64,000 nucleotides of DNA from Sisyra terminalis. Lineage: Eukaryota > Arthropoda > Insecta > Neuroptera > Sisyridae. Location: NCBI GenBank assembly GCA_958496175.1, contig OY292279.1, forward strand, positions 10,850,001 through 10,914,000, read 5' to 3'. The position numbers and the translations under genes are program-made. A model generated the notes under the pieces. That model had not been told where the DNA came from. It saw nothing but the letters and a program-made list of their open reading frames with translations, and searched no databases. Below are positions 62,051-64,000 of this stretch, in pieces. Every line of letters starts with the position of its first letter. Position 1 is the first letter of the stretch.

Positions 62051-62059
62051 ATATATTGT

Positions 62060-63489
62060 ATCAAAAATCTAATTTGATTTTATCGGATAATTTTTTCTAT
62101 AGCTTTCTTAAAATTTCGGATATAATTTAATTGGTTAAAAAAATAAAGTTTTATTTATAAACTTGAAATAAATCCATACATAATGGCATATGTTCTTTGA
62201 AAAAATTAAAAGAATTTTCCTCATTTTCCAGTCTATTCAATATTTTTTGAACCTTTAGAAAAATATTCACTGGATATTGCTTCAAATAGCAATTAGAGCT
62301 GTTTAAAGACTCAGTATTGAAATTATAAATGAAAAGCTTAGTTTTTTCATACACTAAACACAATTAATTGTAGAATGACGACAGAGAATTATATAGAAAA
62401 AAAAAACTAAGGTGTACCAAACAATTTTGGTATAAAAAAATTTTTTGAAAAAAATATAAATCGTATTTTCAACAATGATCGATTGATCTGGATTTTGAGC
62501 GAATTTTTCTCGGAATACTACTTAGTGATATGTTGAAACTCTTAAGCACTTTTTTCGGTATTACCAAACAGTTTCAGAGAATATTGAATTTGAAAAAAAA
62601 AAAAATTATTTTTTACACAAAAACGCGTCATATCTTAAAGTTGAAACTTGGCTAAAATGTTGTCCATACTGTAAGGTATTTTCAGAAAAAAAAATTAACC
62701 CGATTGCAATGGGGGCATTTTAGACCATCTTATATGGCGAGGGTCTTTGTTTACATTTTTCGTATCCATTGAGAATAATTTTTAAGGTAGAAAATTGTTT
62801 TCCATGGCGGAAAATGTAAAATTTTTTGTTAATGTTCATTGCTTTTATGGCAACCGTTAATGATTTGTTTATATCTTAGTTTTAATATATGGACTGTGAC
62901 GTCACAGAACACCCATAGGAGTACCTATTGTTTTAATTTCGCTCATTAATATAAAAACTTTTTTTTTTACCGAAAAGATTTACTAAAGAACTTAAAAATT
63001 AGCAAATAAGTTTAGCAGACGTAATAGTATGAACTCAAAATTTTTATTGATATGGATTTCGATTGTTGCACTACTATGCTTGATTTGTGAAGCTTGTAAC
63101 TTGTTATATAAGTTAGCAATTAATATATTTTTAGATCGTATCAGACTAATAATAATAATGTAAGGAACTGGACAGGTTGAAAAGTAAACGACATTGCCGG
63201 GGGCCACTTTAGATTATATATGGAAATTTTTTTTTGTGTCTTGAAAGCAAAACGGCAAAACGAACCATTGAGTGAATGTAGTTTTTGATTGTTGTACGAT
63301 ATATTTACTAAAATTGGCCCTTTTTTGCCGCGGTGACCTTTCCAACGTGGAAGACCAGCAATTATTGTTGGTCCGAAAGTGGAACGTTGTCTTCATTAAA
63401 CTTTTTTTTTTTTTTGTATTGTGTTACGTATGTTGTCGATGAATGATATAATTAACATGCGTTATATAAAACGTTTTGTAACCAACGGT
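62060..63489. other. Intergenic, no gene seen
   Basis: No credible gene. A GC-richer patch near 63320-63360 has no recognisable feature. Confidence 0.55.
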
Positions 63490-63507
63490 TTTATATATAT
63501 ATATATA
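63490..63507. repeat. (TA)n microsatellite
   Basis: About eight TA units. Confidence 0.85.
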
Positions 63508-64000
63508 AAATTCTGTCAAGTATTATGTTAGGACACGTGGAATTATTTTGATACAATTGCCCCGCTACTTGGGCGCAGCGGTACTTTGGAAAAAAATATA
63601 TTCTAAAAGTGTTCGCTTTTTTCCCGTTTTAGCCGGATAATTGGGTCTTGAAGAATAAGGGTCGAGTCGCGCATTGTTTTATATTCAAGTAATAAATTAT
63701 TTTTATATTATATACAAGAAAAAAATTGCCCAAAAGAAACACATTTTTTTCGTAAATTTTAGTATTCATGTAGCGTAATCATCTTTTGTAGGAAGTTTGG
63801 AAAGAATAGAAATTTACTGTTTTAATTTATGATTTATGTTTGCGGTCGAAAAATTCCGTTTTTTTTTTTTACTTCGTTTAGGTTTGATATTTAATATTTT
63901 ATTGATCAAAGAATATTATGTTTCATTAATCAAAGGTTACGAGTTCAAAGTTTGGTTTAGCGATTTTTTTTTTGGTCTAAGCCAAAAGAGGGGACGATCA

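Overview
The window is A+T-rich nuclear DNA of an insect. Introns have GT-AG borders and the genes are metazoan: a ribosomal protein gene with an arthropod-type pyrimidine initiator, plus orthologues of fly sqa, Secernin, EMC2, glycyl-tRNA synthetase and p23. There is a DD34D mariner and Jockey-like LINE debris. A dipteran is plausible because the kinase closely resembles fly Sqa, but that is inference; no species is identified. Layout: 0-1.75 kb has no gene and one miniature transposon. 1.75-11.4 kb is a tandem array of about 4.1-kb units (two nearly full, a third degraded). Each carries remnants of a minus-strand multi-exon gene of unknown family, a degenerate minisatellite, and two GC-rich islands with a conserved hairpin next to a G-rich stretch. 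11.4-15.2 kb holds a SINE-like piece, a broken ORF, miniature elements and a short tandem duplication. 15.2-37.9 kb is one gene, the sqa-like myosin light chain kinase. Its first coding exon lies at 15.43 kb and is separated by a 14.9-kb intron from the kinase exons (30.4-34.3 kb). It has two alternative terminal exons: a Ser/Pro-rich tail at 34.6-35.6 kb or a calmodulin-binding-type tail at 37.7 kb. A complete intronless beta-1,3-galactosyltransferase gene lies antisense inside the large intron, with several miniature transposons and a nearly full-length mariner with three nonsense codons. 38.6-42.6 kb is RpS16 (minus strand) with a young truncated Jockey-like insertion in its last intron. 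It is divergent from Secernin (43.2-44.7 kb, plus), which is convergent with EMC2 (45.6-46.6 kb, minus). 46.6-49.5 kb is intergenic with a LINE ORF1 relic. 49.6-54.5 kb is glycyl-tRNA synthetase, with ten coding exons and two plausible start codons that would give mitochondrial and cytosolic forms. It is convergent with p23 (55.1-58.5 kb, minus). 58.5-64 kb has no recognised gene, only an exon-like ORF and a tandem duplication of a palindromic repeat. The seven recognised genes have unrelated housekeeping or signalling roles (translation, membrane-protein insertion, chaperoning, glycosylation, actomyosin control); nothing suggests an operon or functional cluster. The most unusual structures are the tandem array with covarying hairpins, the hammerhead-like CTGAGGAA-hairpin-GAAA modules shared by several repeats, the transposon-in-transposon nest in a glycyl-tRNA synthetase intron, and a MITE family with 9-bp target duplications.
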